Below, in pieces: positions 1 to 9,004 of a stretch of DNA of 64,000 bases; positions within the stretch are counted from its first letter, which is position 1, and the number at the start of each line of letters is the position of its first letter. The stretch spans positions 17,067,428 to 17,131,427 of the forward strand of contig NC_080711.1 in NCBI RefSeq assembly GCF_019097595.1, in the 5' to 3' direction. This DNA is from Hemibagrus wyckioides (taxonomy: Eukaryota > Chordata > Actinopteri > Siluriformes > Bagridae). Below the pieces are notes generated by a model, which saw only the letters and a program-made list of their open reading frames with translations, searched no databases and had not been told where the DNA came from. The position numbers were made by a program, and so were the translations under genes.

Positions 1-530
1 GTGCATGGGGCTAGAGATAGGATAAGAGAAAACTATAATCTAAGATCAATCTAATTTCCTTTTTAACAGGGGACAAGCAGCTTTACAGAATAATTCAATT
101 TTATGGGGAAAGAAGAAGAAGAAATCTTGAGAGGCACCAGAGGATCGAAGATTTTTTAGTAACCTGTTTTAGTAACTTGAGAAATGTTTAATATATCTTA
201 ATATAATATATCTTTTTCATATAAAGCACTTACTGTTAAGGAAACCATTGCTGAGATTATCATACTATGTTTAACAGAAACATGGAATAAACCAAATGAG
301 CATGAGCATCATTAAATGACAGACAACTAGGAAATTAGAACATAACTGGGGTCAAATTAAATTGGTAGCATTTCAAGTAGCATGGAAAGCCTCCTGAGTT
401 ACTGCTATATCAGCATATCTGTCCACCCTAACTGAAGATAACAAAATAATCGTAAATTTTTGCTTTAAATTAACCAAGAATAAAACCACTGTAGAAAAAT
501 GTACACCATTAATATGCAGCCGCAATGATG
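1..530. other. Unassigned AT-rich sequence
   Basis: No open frame, RNA gene or repeat family could be recognised here. The stretch is AT-rich with short A-runs and ends at the left copy of the target-site duplication of the next repeat. Confidence 0.5.
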
Positions 531-544
531 TCATGAATTATTTT

Positions 545-831
545 TCATTTCATTGTCTGTACTGCTTATCTGATCTATCCTCGGGTCACGGGGAACTCAG
601 GCATCATCGGGCATCAAGGCAGGATACACCCTGGACGGAGTGCCAACCCATCACAGGGCACACACACACACTCATTCACTCACGCAGTCACACACTATGG
701 GCAATTTAGAGACTCCAATCAGCCTAGTAGCATGTCTTTGGACTGTGGGAGGAAACCCACCAAGCACGGGGAGAACATGCAAACTCCACACACACAGTGA
801 GCGGGAGCAAGGCTCCGCCACCGTGCCGCCA
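545..831 (+). repeat. Interspersed SINE-like repeat with 14-bp target-site duplication
   Basis: This 287-bp block has the look of a very common teleost dispersed repeat: a GGGTCACGGGGAA-type start, a CACACACACTCATTCACTCA tract, then GGCAATTTAGAGACTCCAATC-like and GGGGAGAACATGCAAACTCC motifs. It is bounded by a perfect 14-bp direct repeat, TCATGAATTATTTT, at 531-544 and 832-845. That is the footprint expected of target-primed retroposition rather than a cut-and-paste DNA transposon. The A- and B-box promoter of a tRNA-type SINE was not found with confidence, so the class is left open. A small open frame at 640-837 lies inside the repeat and is not treated as coding. Confidence 0.7.
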
Positions 832-1009
832 TCATGAATTATTTTAATGAGAAATTGAGAATGCCAGGCAAAAAAATTCAGAATATTAATTTAAGACCAG
901 ATAAACTGATAGAGTAGATAACAATGTTTCTATATCAGATCCACATTTAGAATTCTTAACCCCTCTTTGACAGACTGATTTAATTATACTAAGTTCTTCT
1001 TCTAAATCA

Positions 1010-2205
1010 ACTTGTGTACAAGATCCCTTTCATATGTTTCCCTTAACTACAAACTACAGACAATACCAGTATAAACCCAAACTCTTCTAAAAATAATCAG
1101 TTCTCTCCAACTATCTAGCTACAGACTAATATCAAACCTCCCCTTTAAATCCAAGATCCTAGAAAAGATTGAAAGCACAACAGTCATGCTCATATTCAAA
1201 ATGATTCAAAATGATTTGGGTTCTCCCAAGGTGCTTTGCTGTTCCACAAGGTTCTCTTTTAGGTCCACTCTTTTTTTCCTTATATATGCTACTTGTTTTA
1301 ATTATTCGTAGGACATGAGACAGTGGATGTTTACTGACTTCCTCCTACTTAATTCTCAGAAGACAGAAGTACTATCACAAGCAGCGGAAGTAGGATCACA
1401 AGCAGCCAAATGTGGGCTTTCTGATTAGAGACTAACCTCTGGATGGCTATGTGAAGCAGTAAAAGATCATGGTGTGATTATTGACTCATCTATTATTTGA
1501 AGTTCACGTAAATACATCACTCGGGGAACAAGCTCCAGTTAGTCCAGAATGCAGCAAAATGCAATTTCACAGTGATTATAAAATACTACTATTGAGCTGG
1601 GCAAACTTTTTTTTTTTATTTTCTGCCATGCCTACTTCAATGAAAAAGTGCAGACTATTTGTCAGTACTTCAAGTAGTAAAGGCTACAGCAGCTTTTTTT
1701 CCCAAAGACCTGCAATTATGGAACAGCCTTCCAACAATTGTTCGGTACTCTGACATTGTCTCAGGGTTTAAGTCCAGGCTGAAAATATATTTGCTTTGTC
1801 AAGCTTTTAATGAATAGTTTTCTGAGGTAAAAGAGCAGATCTGGAGGGTTTAGTGGCATAGAGTGTGTAGGTTAACTGGGATGTGCTCTTGCACCCCCTT
1901 AAGATGCATTCACTGAGGTATTTTGATGGTGGATATGCTGGCCTCTTTTTGTGTCAGGATGCCCTCATACAATATCTGTGTCACCTTCTGGCTCTCCCAG
2001 TTCAGTTATGCTGTCAAAACTACTCAAGTCAGAGTCTGAGGGCCTCTCTCTCTCTCTCTCTCTCTCTGTCACTTGGAAGTGCTTACTGCAGCTGAGGATG
2101 GCCCCACATGGACTACCTGGAAATATATATGCCTGCCATGGTGGTTTGAGCTTTGAACTGCTGTTGCCACAGTCAGGTCTCCATTATTCAGCATCTGATG
2201 GCATG
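1010..2205 (+). mobile_element. Degenerate L2/CR1-type LINE relic (reverse transcriptase C-terminal half and 3' UTR)
   Basis: Conceptual translation across shifting frames recovers the signature of an L2-type reverse transcriptase. There is a YRLISNLPF-like finger motif near 1125, a PQGSLLGPLFFSLYM-like motif near 1240-1290 (the canonical PQGSVLGPLLF block), a LLLNSQKTEVL block near 1345, and a VIIDSSI-type block near 1475. The C-terminal WNSLPTIVRYSDIVSGFK-like segment lies near 1720-1790. Many stops and frameshifts separate these blocks and the catalytic FADD block was not recovered, so the element is dead. Downstream sequence to about 2.2 kb resembles a LINE 3' UTR and includes a (TC)n tract at 2044-2068. 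Other LINE clades of the jockey superfamily are possible. Confidence 0.7.
2041..2069 (+). repeat. (CT)n microsatellite
   Basis: A run of about a dozen CT dinucleotides inside the presumed LINE 3' UTR. Confidence 0.9.
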
Positions 2206-2231
2206 GGCAGGAAGGAATTTAGGCAAAATAA

Positions 2232-2716
2232 GTGCTTTGGAAAGTGGTATTGACTGAATTTTGCTTGCAGCTGCGTCACCCAGTAACTCTCAACACATAT
2301 CCACAGCACTTGGCAAAATAAGTTCCTCCACCATAGTAAAGGCTTTCTTACTATGAGCAACACGAGAGGCAACCATATAGCTAGCTTTCAAGGTGACTTT
2401 TGACTGAGTTGATAACAATGTGATGAGTTTTTGTTGAGCCTGAAGCCCATCTTTTTTCCTTAGAAAATCTTTTGGCTTCCTAACACAGCCTGGGTGTTTT
2501 GAGTTCAAGTCTCTGCAGCTTTGATGGTTTTAGCACCTCATTTGACAGCATTTCTCCACATTCAACACACTGCACCTTCGGCTTAGTCACAGTACCTGCC
2601 CTTATAAAACCAAATTTAATGAATTCAGCGTCATATTTTCTCACCACACACTTCGAAGCTTTTGCTTTCACAGGTCTGTCTTTCACATCTGCTTTTCTTT
2701 TCAGAAAACGATCCAT
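2232..2716 (-). pseudogene. hAT-superfamily (ZBED/SCAND3-like) transposase N-terminal pseudogene
   Basis: Reading the minus strand from 2716, the frame begins MDRFLKRK, continues through YDAEFIKFGFI and then VQCVECGEMLSNEVLKPSKL, which is the N-terminus and first half of a BED-type zinc finger (paired Cys). Near 2500 the frame shifts; the next frame continues with SKHPG, FLRKKDGL, a KASYMVASRVAHSKKAFTMV segment and EELILPSAVDMC. A TGA then precedes ELLGDAAASKIQSIPLSKH. This order (BED finger, then the YMVAxRVAxxKKP helix, then ILPAAxDMCxxMLGEAAA) is that of vertebrate hAT-derived ZBED/SCAND3-type proteins. The DDE catalytic core and C-terminal dimerisation domain are absent because the relic is truncated against the LINE 3' end. 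It is broken by at least one frameshift and one stop. Confidence 0.8.
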
Positions 2717-2797
2717 ATTACAGTAACGTAGTTAACGATACTGCATCTGATCGAACAAATGTTCAATCTGATGTTGTGACGTGATTGGTGTTGCGAT

Positions 2798-2825
2798 ATT
2801 AGATTAGATTAGATTAGATTAGATT
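2798..2825 (+). repeat. (ATTAG)n microsatellite, probable 3' tail of the adjacent LINE
   Basis: Five to six copies of ATTAG. Read on the minus strand this is (AATCT)n immediately after the LINE 3' UTR. Jockey-superfamily LINEs of the L2/CR1/Rex type commonly end in short tandem repeats rather than poly(A), so it probably marks the 3' end of the element at 2826-4135. Confidence 0.75.
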
Positions 2826-2932
2826 CAACTTTGTTTGTCATTGCACATAGTTACAAGGCAACGAAATGCAGTTAGCATCTAACCAGAAGTGCAAGTTAGC
2901 AGTGCAATATGAACATATATATACAGATATAA

Positions 2933-3009
<77 letters not shown>

Positions 3010-4135
3010 TATAGAGTATAAAGTGAGCAAAGATGGATATTGTGCATAGAATATATAAATTAATGTACAGAATAATTGTAACTTTATATGAATGTGCGGA
3101 ATAAGAAATATACAGAAACTACATATAGATGAATTTACAGTATATGCAATAGTATGAAATATACATATGAATAAATATGAATAACTTTACAGCTGGATGG
3201 ATATGCAGGGAGTATACACACACATATATATACCTATATGAATATACATATATTAGTATATAGTCTATGTGCAGACTATACAGATGAATGTACAGAGAGT
3301 ATTTACAGAGATATATTACATTCACTGCTGGGTTTATCAGTGTGTGGGGGGAAGTTACTGTCCATGTAAGGAGGTTAGTGAAGTTGAGTTCACTAAGGTA
3401 ACCACTGTGGGATAAAAACTGTTCCTTAGCCTGCTGCTTTTGGCTTGTAGGCATCTGAACCTTTTTCCAGAGGGAAGGAGAGAAAACAGTTTATGTGCAG
3501 GGTGAGGGGAGTCCTTCACGATGCTGTGAGCCTTATGCAGAAACCGCTTCTTATAGACGTCCTCAACAGCAGGGAGTGGGGTCCCAATGATGCGTTGGGT
3601 GGTTTTCACTACCCTTTGAATCGATTTACGTTCCGAGACAGAGCAGTTCCCATACCAGACTGTAATACAGCTGGTTAGGATGCTCTCTACTGCACAACGG
3701 TAGAAATTGTTCATTATGTCCGTAGAGAGGTGATTCTTCCTCAGTAATCTCAGGAAGAAGAGACGCTGGGATGCCTTCTTGAGCAGACTGGAGGTGTTGG
3801 AGAACCAAGTTAAGTCCTCAGAGATGTGGACCCCCAGGAACTTGAAGCTGGTAACACGTTCAACCATCGTCCCGTTGATGTACACAGAGTGTGTGTTACC
3901 CCTTCTCCTCCTAAAGTCCACAATGAGCTCCTTGGTTTTACTGATGTTCAGGAGCAGGTTATTGTCAACACACCACTCAGCCAAGTGCTTTACCTCTTCC
4001 ATGTAGTTTGTCTCATCGTTGTCATTGATGAGGCCAATCACTGTTGTGTCATCTGCAAACTTTATTATGGTATTAGAACCATGAACAGGGCTGCAGTCAT
4101 GTGTGTACAGTGAAAACAGGAAGGGGCTGGTCCAA
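2826..4135 (-). mobile_element. 5'-truncated non-LTR retrotransposon (L2/Rex-type), reverse transcriptase C-terminal half
   Basis: On the minus strand an open frame of more than 228 codons runs from about 4130 to 3355. It starts within the palm domain: an SPFLFSLYTHDC block is followed by IIKFADDTTVIGL, which holds the catalytic Asp pair (FADD), at about 4070-4050. Then come AEWCVDNNLLLN and SKTKELIVDFRR, FKFLGVHIS (the thumb-side motif), and the typical fish C-terminus FYRCAVESILTSCITVWYGN and SLLPSGKRFR. The coding frame is still open over this length, so the insertion is younger than the neighbouring L2 relic. The N-terminal endonuclease and fingers are missing, as expected for 5' truncation at target-primed integration. 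The 3' UTR (about 3350 to 2826) contains a long AT microsatellite. Clade assignment (L2 versus Rex1 versus CR1) is not certain. Confidence 0.85.
2915..3006 (+). repeat. (AT)n microsatellite
   Basis: Almost pure alternating AT from 2934 to 3006, with imperfect ATAC/ATAG units before it. It lies in the LINE 3' UTR. The small minus-strand frame here, encoding only Tyr/Ile repeats, is an artefact. Confidence 0.95.
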
Positions 4136-4189
4136 AGGGGCTGGGAATTTGGTCCAAACGTGCTGGTGTGTCCTGTGGGTCAAGGCTCA

Positions 4190-4738
4190 TTTAAAATGAC
4201 ACTTGGGTGCCTCTCACCTCCCTTAAATGTGCCTGGAGTTGAGTGGCATTCATCATCCAGTTCCGCAGGGCACTGATCACAATGAAATGGTCATCAATGT
4301 GGGATGTGACCAAAGGACGTCCACTTCTATGCCTTTCTGTGACTCTTCCAGTCTCTCTGTATCTCTGTTGCAACCTGCTGATGGCACTCTGTGACACTCT
4401 AAGCTCAGTGGCCACTTCCCTCTGAGAACATCCTGTTTGAAGCCTTGCAATGGCAAGGTACTGTTGATCAATTGTTAGGTGTCGTCTTGGTATCCTGATG
4501 TCAAAATGTGAACAGCATGATGAAGAGAACTGTTTAAATACCAATTCTAATTGAACCAGAAAATTTATTGGTCGATTCATGGATCAAACACCAGTTGTGA
4601 ATTTTGCTGTCTGAACAGTTGGACATGTGCATTCAAAAGTGGTCAAATTAAGTTCACCTGTAAAGGTTACAGTGCATTTTAGGTGCATCCTGAAATTCCA
4701 CCCGAAAGCAGAATATCCTTAACTTTTTGTGAGTAGTG
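4190..4738 (-). pseudogene. Tc1/mariner transposon, 5' half: terminal repeat plus transposase DNA-binding domain
   Basis: The minus strand codes for 129 residues whose C-terminal 95 are a Tc1-type paired-like helix-turn-helix domain. A LTIDQQYLAIARLQTGCSQ helix pair is followed by REVATELRVSQSAISRLQQR (the recognition helix), then the GRP linker RHRSGRPLVTSHIDDHF and a second HTH ending LREVRGTQVS. The DDE catalytic domain is missing. Upstream on the same strand, near 4700-4738, is a terminal sequence TACACTACTCACAAAAAGTT, which starts at a TA as expected for Tc1 elements. The element is therefore one end of a transposon cut off near 4190, where it meets the LINE fragment. It cannot transpose. 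Confidence 0.85.
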
Positions 4739-4739
4739 T

Positions 4740-5242
4740 ATGATATTTATGTTCTTATGTGAATAAAATATTGGCTCATGTGATTTGAAATTCTTTTAGT
4801 TTTCAAATTTAAAAAGCACCCCAACATTTCCGGGTTTCGGGTTGTAAACAGAATATTTAAGACAATTTTCTAAATATAAAAATGAATAACTCTTCAGACA
4901 CTAGTGTCACAAATCACCAGTCTGGAACAAACTTGGAGTTTAAACCCATGTTTAACCCCATGAGGGGTATGTTTATTAAGCACAACGGAGAACGGGTGGA
5001 AAGAGGAAAGTGTAGGATACTCAGCCCAGAATGCAGGGGAAACCAGAGAATGGAGGCAGAAGGATCCAGGAGAAGACCACGTTGGGGAAGGAGGTAAGTG
5101 GAGCTGGAGAAGGGAGTCGAAGAAGAGAAAAGGGAGAGCTGAAGAAAGTTAGAGGAGTTTACTAGAATACAAAGTCGTAAACTAATGCTAGTGCTAGAAG
5201 TAGCGAGTCGGCGTCTACGTGTGAGACCAGACAAAGAAAGAG
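4740..5242. other. Unassigned spacer between two Tc1 fragments
   Basis: Open frames of 71 (+) and 114 (-) codons occur here, but neither shows a recognisable domain, and their composition follows the purine-rich strand (GGAGAAGGGAG-type tracts at 5030-5150). The expected left terminal repeat of the Tc1 element that follows was not found in this stretch. Confidence 0.5.
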
Positions 5243-5245
5243 TGA

Positions 5246-6261
5246 AATCATGATTCAACTGTCAGCTGTATTATAAGAACGTGGAAGTGTTTGGGAACGA
5301 CAGCAACTCAGCCACGAAGTGGTAGGCCACGTAAATTGACAGAGCGGGGTCAACGGATGCTGAGGCGCATAGTGCGAAGAGGTCGCCAACTTTCTGCAGA
5401 GTCAATCGCTACAGACCTCCAAACTTCATGTGGCCTTCAGATTAGCTCAAGAACAGTGCGCAGAGAGTTTCATGGAATGGGTTTCCATGGCCGAGCAGCT
5501 GCATCCAAGCCATACATCACCAAGTGCAATGCAAAGCATCGGATGCAGTGGTGTAAAGCACGCCGCCACTGGACTCTAGAGCAGTGGAGACGCGTTCTCT
5601 GGAGTGACGAATCGCGCTTCTCCATCTGGCAATCTGATGGACGAGTCTGGGTTTGGCGGTTGCCAGGAGAACGGTACTTGTCTGACTGCATTGTGCCAAG
5701 TGTAAAGTTTGGTGGAGGGGGGATTATGGTGTGGGGTTGTTTTTCAGGAGCTGGGCTTGGCCCCTTAGTTCCAGTGAAAGGAACTCTGAATGCTTCAGCA
5801 TACCAAGACATTTTGGACAATTCCATGCTCCCAACTTTGTGGGAACAGTTTGGAGCTGGCCCCTTCCTCTTCCAACATGACTGTGCACCAGTGCACAAAG
5901 CAAGGTCCATAAAGACATGGATGACAGAGTCTGGTGTGGATGAACTTGACTGGCCTGCACAGAGTCCTGGCCTCAACCCGATAGAACACCTTTGGGATGA
6001 ATTAGAACGGAGACTGAGAGCCAGGCCTTCTCGTCCAATATCAGTGTGTGACCTCACAAATGCGCTTCTGGAAGAATGGTCAAAAATTCCCATAAACACA
6101 CTCCTAAATCTTGTGGACAGCGTTCCCAGAAGAGTTGAAGCTGTTATAGCTGCAAAGGGTGGACTGATGTCATACTGAACCCTATGGATTAGGAATGGGA
6201 TGTCACTTAAGTTCATATGCGAGTCAAGGCAGGTGAGCGAATACTTTTGGCAATATAGTGT
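5246..6261 (+). pseudogene. Tc1-like transposon with near-complete DD34E transposase, 5' end missing
   Basis: An uninterrupted frame from just after a TGA at 5243 to the stop at 6176-6178 encodes the C-terminal 310 or so residues of a Tc1 transposase. It begins inside the first helix-turn-helix ([11 protein letters not shown]), followed by the GRPR AT-hook-like linker ([12 protein letters not shown]), the second HTH, and a DDE domain. The catalytic positions are visible: D in WSDESRF, D in FQHDCAPVH, and E in [13 protein letters not shown], with the 34-residue D-E spacing class of Tc1. Family members are about 340 residues, so roughly 30-45 N-terminal residues are lost, and there is no in-frame ATG at the proper place. 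After the stop lies the right terminal repeat, ending GAATACTTTTGGCAATATAG near 6261; the left terminal repeat is absent. The catalytic core is unbroken, so the copy is fairly young. Confidence 0.9.
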
Positions 6262-6349
6262 ATGTGGCAACATTTCTCAAAAGTGCTCATTCACATGATT
6301 TGCACATTCTGATTATCACATATAGCTGGGCATTCACATAATTTTGTGC

Positions 6350-6650
6350 AGATACACACCCTTGGTCTCACATCTCTGAGGACACAATCAGCCAGGCACA
6401 CCACAATTCTTACTGTGGTCAACCATTTTTCAAAAATGTTCCACTTTGTTCCACTTCCCAAACTGCCTTACACCAAGGTAACTGCCTTGATTCTGATCCA
6501 GCAGATCATAGAAGCTAAGAAATGCCACCCAGCACCTCCCTATTCTATTGGCCATAGGGTCTGGCTGTCCACCCAGGATCTGCCTCTAAAGATCTCATGC
6601 TAGAAACTGGGCCAGAAATGACAAGACTGGTTTGAGCTGACAGATCTACA
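6350..6650 (+). pseudogene. Ty3/gypsy retrotransposon pol scrap (integrase, internally deleted)
   Basis: Three pieces of a gypsy integrase are recognisable: HPWSHIS near 6357 (the segment before the catalytic core); TILTVVNHFSKMFHFVPLPK near 6405-6465, the start of the RNase-H-like core; and, after an internal deletion, PAPPYSIGHRVWLST followed by DLPLK near 6530-6595, from the C-terminal domain. In active elements the second segment reads VVDRFSK. Here the first catalytic Asp is Asn, and the other two catalytic residues lie in the deleted part. A frameshift separates the first two blocks and a TAG closes the last at about 6601. No LTRs were identified nearby. Confidence 0.75.
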
Positions 6651-6654
6651 GCTG

Positions 6655-6955
6655 ACAGTCTAAACCAATATATAACCACTCTTTATAGCCATAGTATGCA
6701 GAAAAGCATCTCAGAATGTACATTAATCCTTGGGGTGGATGAGATACAACAGCAGAAAACCACAAAAGGGCATGCCTTTATAAAATATTTATATTCATGT
6801 TTTTTATCACTTCCCATCATAACAATGTGATAAACCTCAACTATGTCTAGAGCTATGTCTACTAACCTCTATCACAGGCTCAAAATAATTGGAAAATTGA
6901 CCGATAAATAGGTTTATATCCAGATGTACTGTTTTAGCAGGATGAAAACATAAAT
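6655..6955. other. Unassigned AT-rich sequence
   Basis: No convincing homology or open frame. It may be non-coding flank of the transposon relic that follows. Confidence 0.4.
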
Positions 6956-7345
6956 GCATAGAGCATTACTTTCAGCTGCCAAAGTAGCTCAGCAAGATTC
7001 AATCAAATGCTGCAAAACTACCTCACAGTACTGATGGATAATAACCTAAAACACAGATTAAATGCAACCCAACCAAAAAAAAAGCAAAAAATTTCATGTT
7101 CTTAAATGGCCACATCTGTCAGTTGGCCCCAACCCAAATTAGCATGCTTTTCACTTGCAAAACTGACAAGACAAAACTGAAGGTTGAAAGACCAATAAAC
7201 TAGCAGCAACTGACCGTGGTTAAATTAAAGGCTTTGCAAATCATCTAAAGGCAGGAAACTTATCATTTGGTGATGTCCATACGATCGAAACTTTGGCCAG
7301 TCATCAACTGCAAAGGATTTGCCTCCAAGTATTATCTGGGTACTT
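6956..7345 (+). pseudogene. Degenerate Tc1-like transposase C-terminal relic
   Basis: With several frame changes the plus strand recovers the C-terminal third of a Tc1-type transposase: a DNNLKH block near 7035 corresponding to the second catalytic Asp region (QDNDPKHT in relatives), VGPNPN-stop-HAFHL near 7125 corresponding to NPIEHAFHLL, and a closing VMSIRSKL..INCKGFASKYY segment near 7270-7345. The catalytic Glu codon of NPIE has become a TAG stop. A poly(A) interruption (7072-7084) shifts the frame. The family differs from the element at 5246-6261. No terminal repeats were identified. Confidence 0.75.
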
Positions 7346-7426
7346 TTAATTTTTTCAGAATGCTGTCCTTTTATTAAACTCCAGTTCATTCTTGACAAAT
7401 TAAGTAAACGTTTCACCTCTCATTTT

Positions 7427-7470
7427 ACAGTTTTTCTCAGTTGCTTTGGAGCATTTCTCGAATCATCCTT
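7427..7470 (-). repeat. Terminal repeat of the intron-containing DDE transposon
   Basis: The sequence ACAGTTTTTCTCAGTTGCTT, continuing into GGAGCATTTCTCGAATCA, resembles the terminal inverted repeat of a fish DDE (IS630/Tc1-superfamily) element. It lies downstream of the minus-strand transposase at 8034-9000, so it would be that element's 3' terminus. The matching upstream copy was not found, because the element is truncated at the ERV junction near 9.0 kb. Confidence 0.55.
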
Positions 7471-8033
7471 AATATGTGCAAACCAGTAAGTGCATTCTCA
7501 AAACAATTTGTACAAACAGCACAACACATTGGATTTCTTGCAATAGCATGTACTTTACTCAAAATCCTTATGTATTCTCTCAAAAGTAAGTTTTTGTGTC
7601 AATCAAAATGTCATCGCCATCAGAATGACAAGTCCTTTTGTCATTGTTTATATACGGTATAGTCAAAATGTTTAGTCATGTTGTCAGAATGACAGTGCAT
7701 GGTTTCAGGATTTCCTGATATAAACTATGTTTTGGATTACAGTGATTGACAATGCAAAAGGCTGAATTTCTTCTGTAGGGCATCTATGAATTTCAACTGC
7801 ACAAATTTACACATTACTGTTTGTGGGATATTGATTGTAAGAGACCGAACAGGATTCACACTTTTATTGTACTTTACTAGTGGACTGAAAAAAAAGAATT
7901 ACAATATAACATCATATAATGTCGTTGTGATAGAAAAGAAAAGGACACAAAAGCACAATGGGGAAAAATATAAAATTACAAAAGGTAAACATAGGAAACA
8001 CTCTTAGGCAAAACTGTGCATGCCGTTGTCTGT
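7471..8033 (-). other. Presumed 3' non-coding part of the DDE transposon
   Basis: No coding similarity was seen on either strand. It is bounded by the terminal repeat and the transposase stop, so it is best read as the untranslated 3' region of that element or a nested non-coding insertion. It includes ATGACA/AATGACAG-type short repeats near 7600-7700. Confidence 0.4.
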
Positions 8034-8995
8034 CTATACCCCCTGACGTCCCAGTCTGTCAGGCCACAGATTTTCATCCACATCACAACAGATATCATCC
8101 CTTGCAATACAGCGTGGAAAAAATCTTCTGGAATGCCTAATCCACCCTCTGCAGGCTTCCACTGTGATATCCTCACATGCTGCATCCATGGCAGCCAGAA
8201 GGGTCATCTGAGTATGTGGCTGGCAATCATAGACCTTCCATCTCCAAGCTGAATAAAACTACTCAATTGGGTTAAGGAATGGGGAATAGGATGGTAGGAA
8301 TTGCATCAACATTCTGTTATGGGTCAAAAACCATTGCCTGATGATGTTTGAGTGATGAAAACTCACATTATCCCAAAGTATCACATATTTTGGCAAATCA
8401 TCTTGAAATGGACCCCTCTCATCATCAGGGATGAGAGCCCTATAGAGGGTCTCTAGGAAGGTGAGGAGATGCTGTGTGTTTTATGGGCCTATAAGCGGAA
8501 TATGAGTTAGCAAACCCTGCTCTGAAATAGCAGCACACATAGTGATATTTCCTCCCCGCTGGCCTGGCAAGTCAACAGTAGCTCTGTGGCCAATGACATT
8601 TCGACCACGTCTTCTGCTTCTGTTCAGACTGAAGCCTGCCTCATCCACGTATATGAAGGTGTAATGTGGTTCACTTTACTCCAATTCCATTATACACTAC
8701 AACCCAGAAGATACCCAATTAGTTATCCATTTTCATTTCACAAGATACAGTTATATCAAATGTACACACATACTGCGTGTTATTTTCCTAAAGCTATAGC
8801 AAATGTATATAGGTCACACATACTGTAATATATATAAGTCAATATAAGAAGTTTATGTAAATTAGTTACTGTATGCACATACAGTAGATGTTTTACCTGT
8901 ACATACTGGTACCGTAGCTCCTTCACTCTGTCCCCATTCCTTTCAAATGGTATGCGGTACAGCTGTTTCATGGTCATGTGGAAATGGAATGGTAA
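8034..8995 (-). pseudogene. IS630/Tc1-superfamily DDE transposase pseudogene with a 200-bp intron
   Basis: Exon 1 (about 8995-8897, minus) reads HMTMKQLYRIPFERN, then DRVKELRYQYVQ. Intron bases 8896-8697 begin GTAAAA and end GGGTTGTAG. Exon 2 (8696-8034) continues in the same phase with CIMELE, then HYTFIYVDEAGFS (first catalytic Asp), GHRATVDLPGQRGGNITMCA, YVILWDNVSFHHS (second Asp) and SYSPFLNPIE (catalytic Glu). It ends ENLWPDRLGRQGV and a TAG at 8034-8036. Exon 2 carries three in-frame stops: one just after CIMELE, one after HIPLIGP, and one directly after NPIE. The gene is therefore dead although all three catalytic residues remain. The 5' part, including the HTH domain, is missing at the junction with the gag relic. 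The family identity comes from the motif order; the precise family name is not certain. Confidence 0.8.
8697..8896 (-). other. Spliceosomal intron within the transposase pseudogene
   Basis: On the minus strand the intron has a GT donor preceded by CAG and an AG acceptor preceded by TTGT. The protein reads smoothly in phase 0 from YQYVQ to CIMELE when these 200 bp are removed. The polypyrimidine tract before the acceptor is weak. Confidence 0.65.
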
Positions 8996-9004
8996 GCTTA
9001 AGCT

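Noticed and set aside
2838..3047. 69-codon minus-strand frame rich in Tyr and Ile
   Set aside because: It is a translation of the AT microsatellite.
4882..5258. Possible small genes (71 codons plus strand, 114 codons minus strand)
   Set aside because: No domain, no splice or promoter support, and composition follows purine-rich low-complexity sequence.
5470..6273. 267-codon minus-strand frame
   Set aside because: It is the antisense shadow of the Tc1 transposase coding region.
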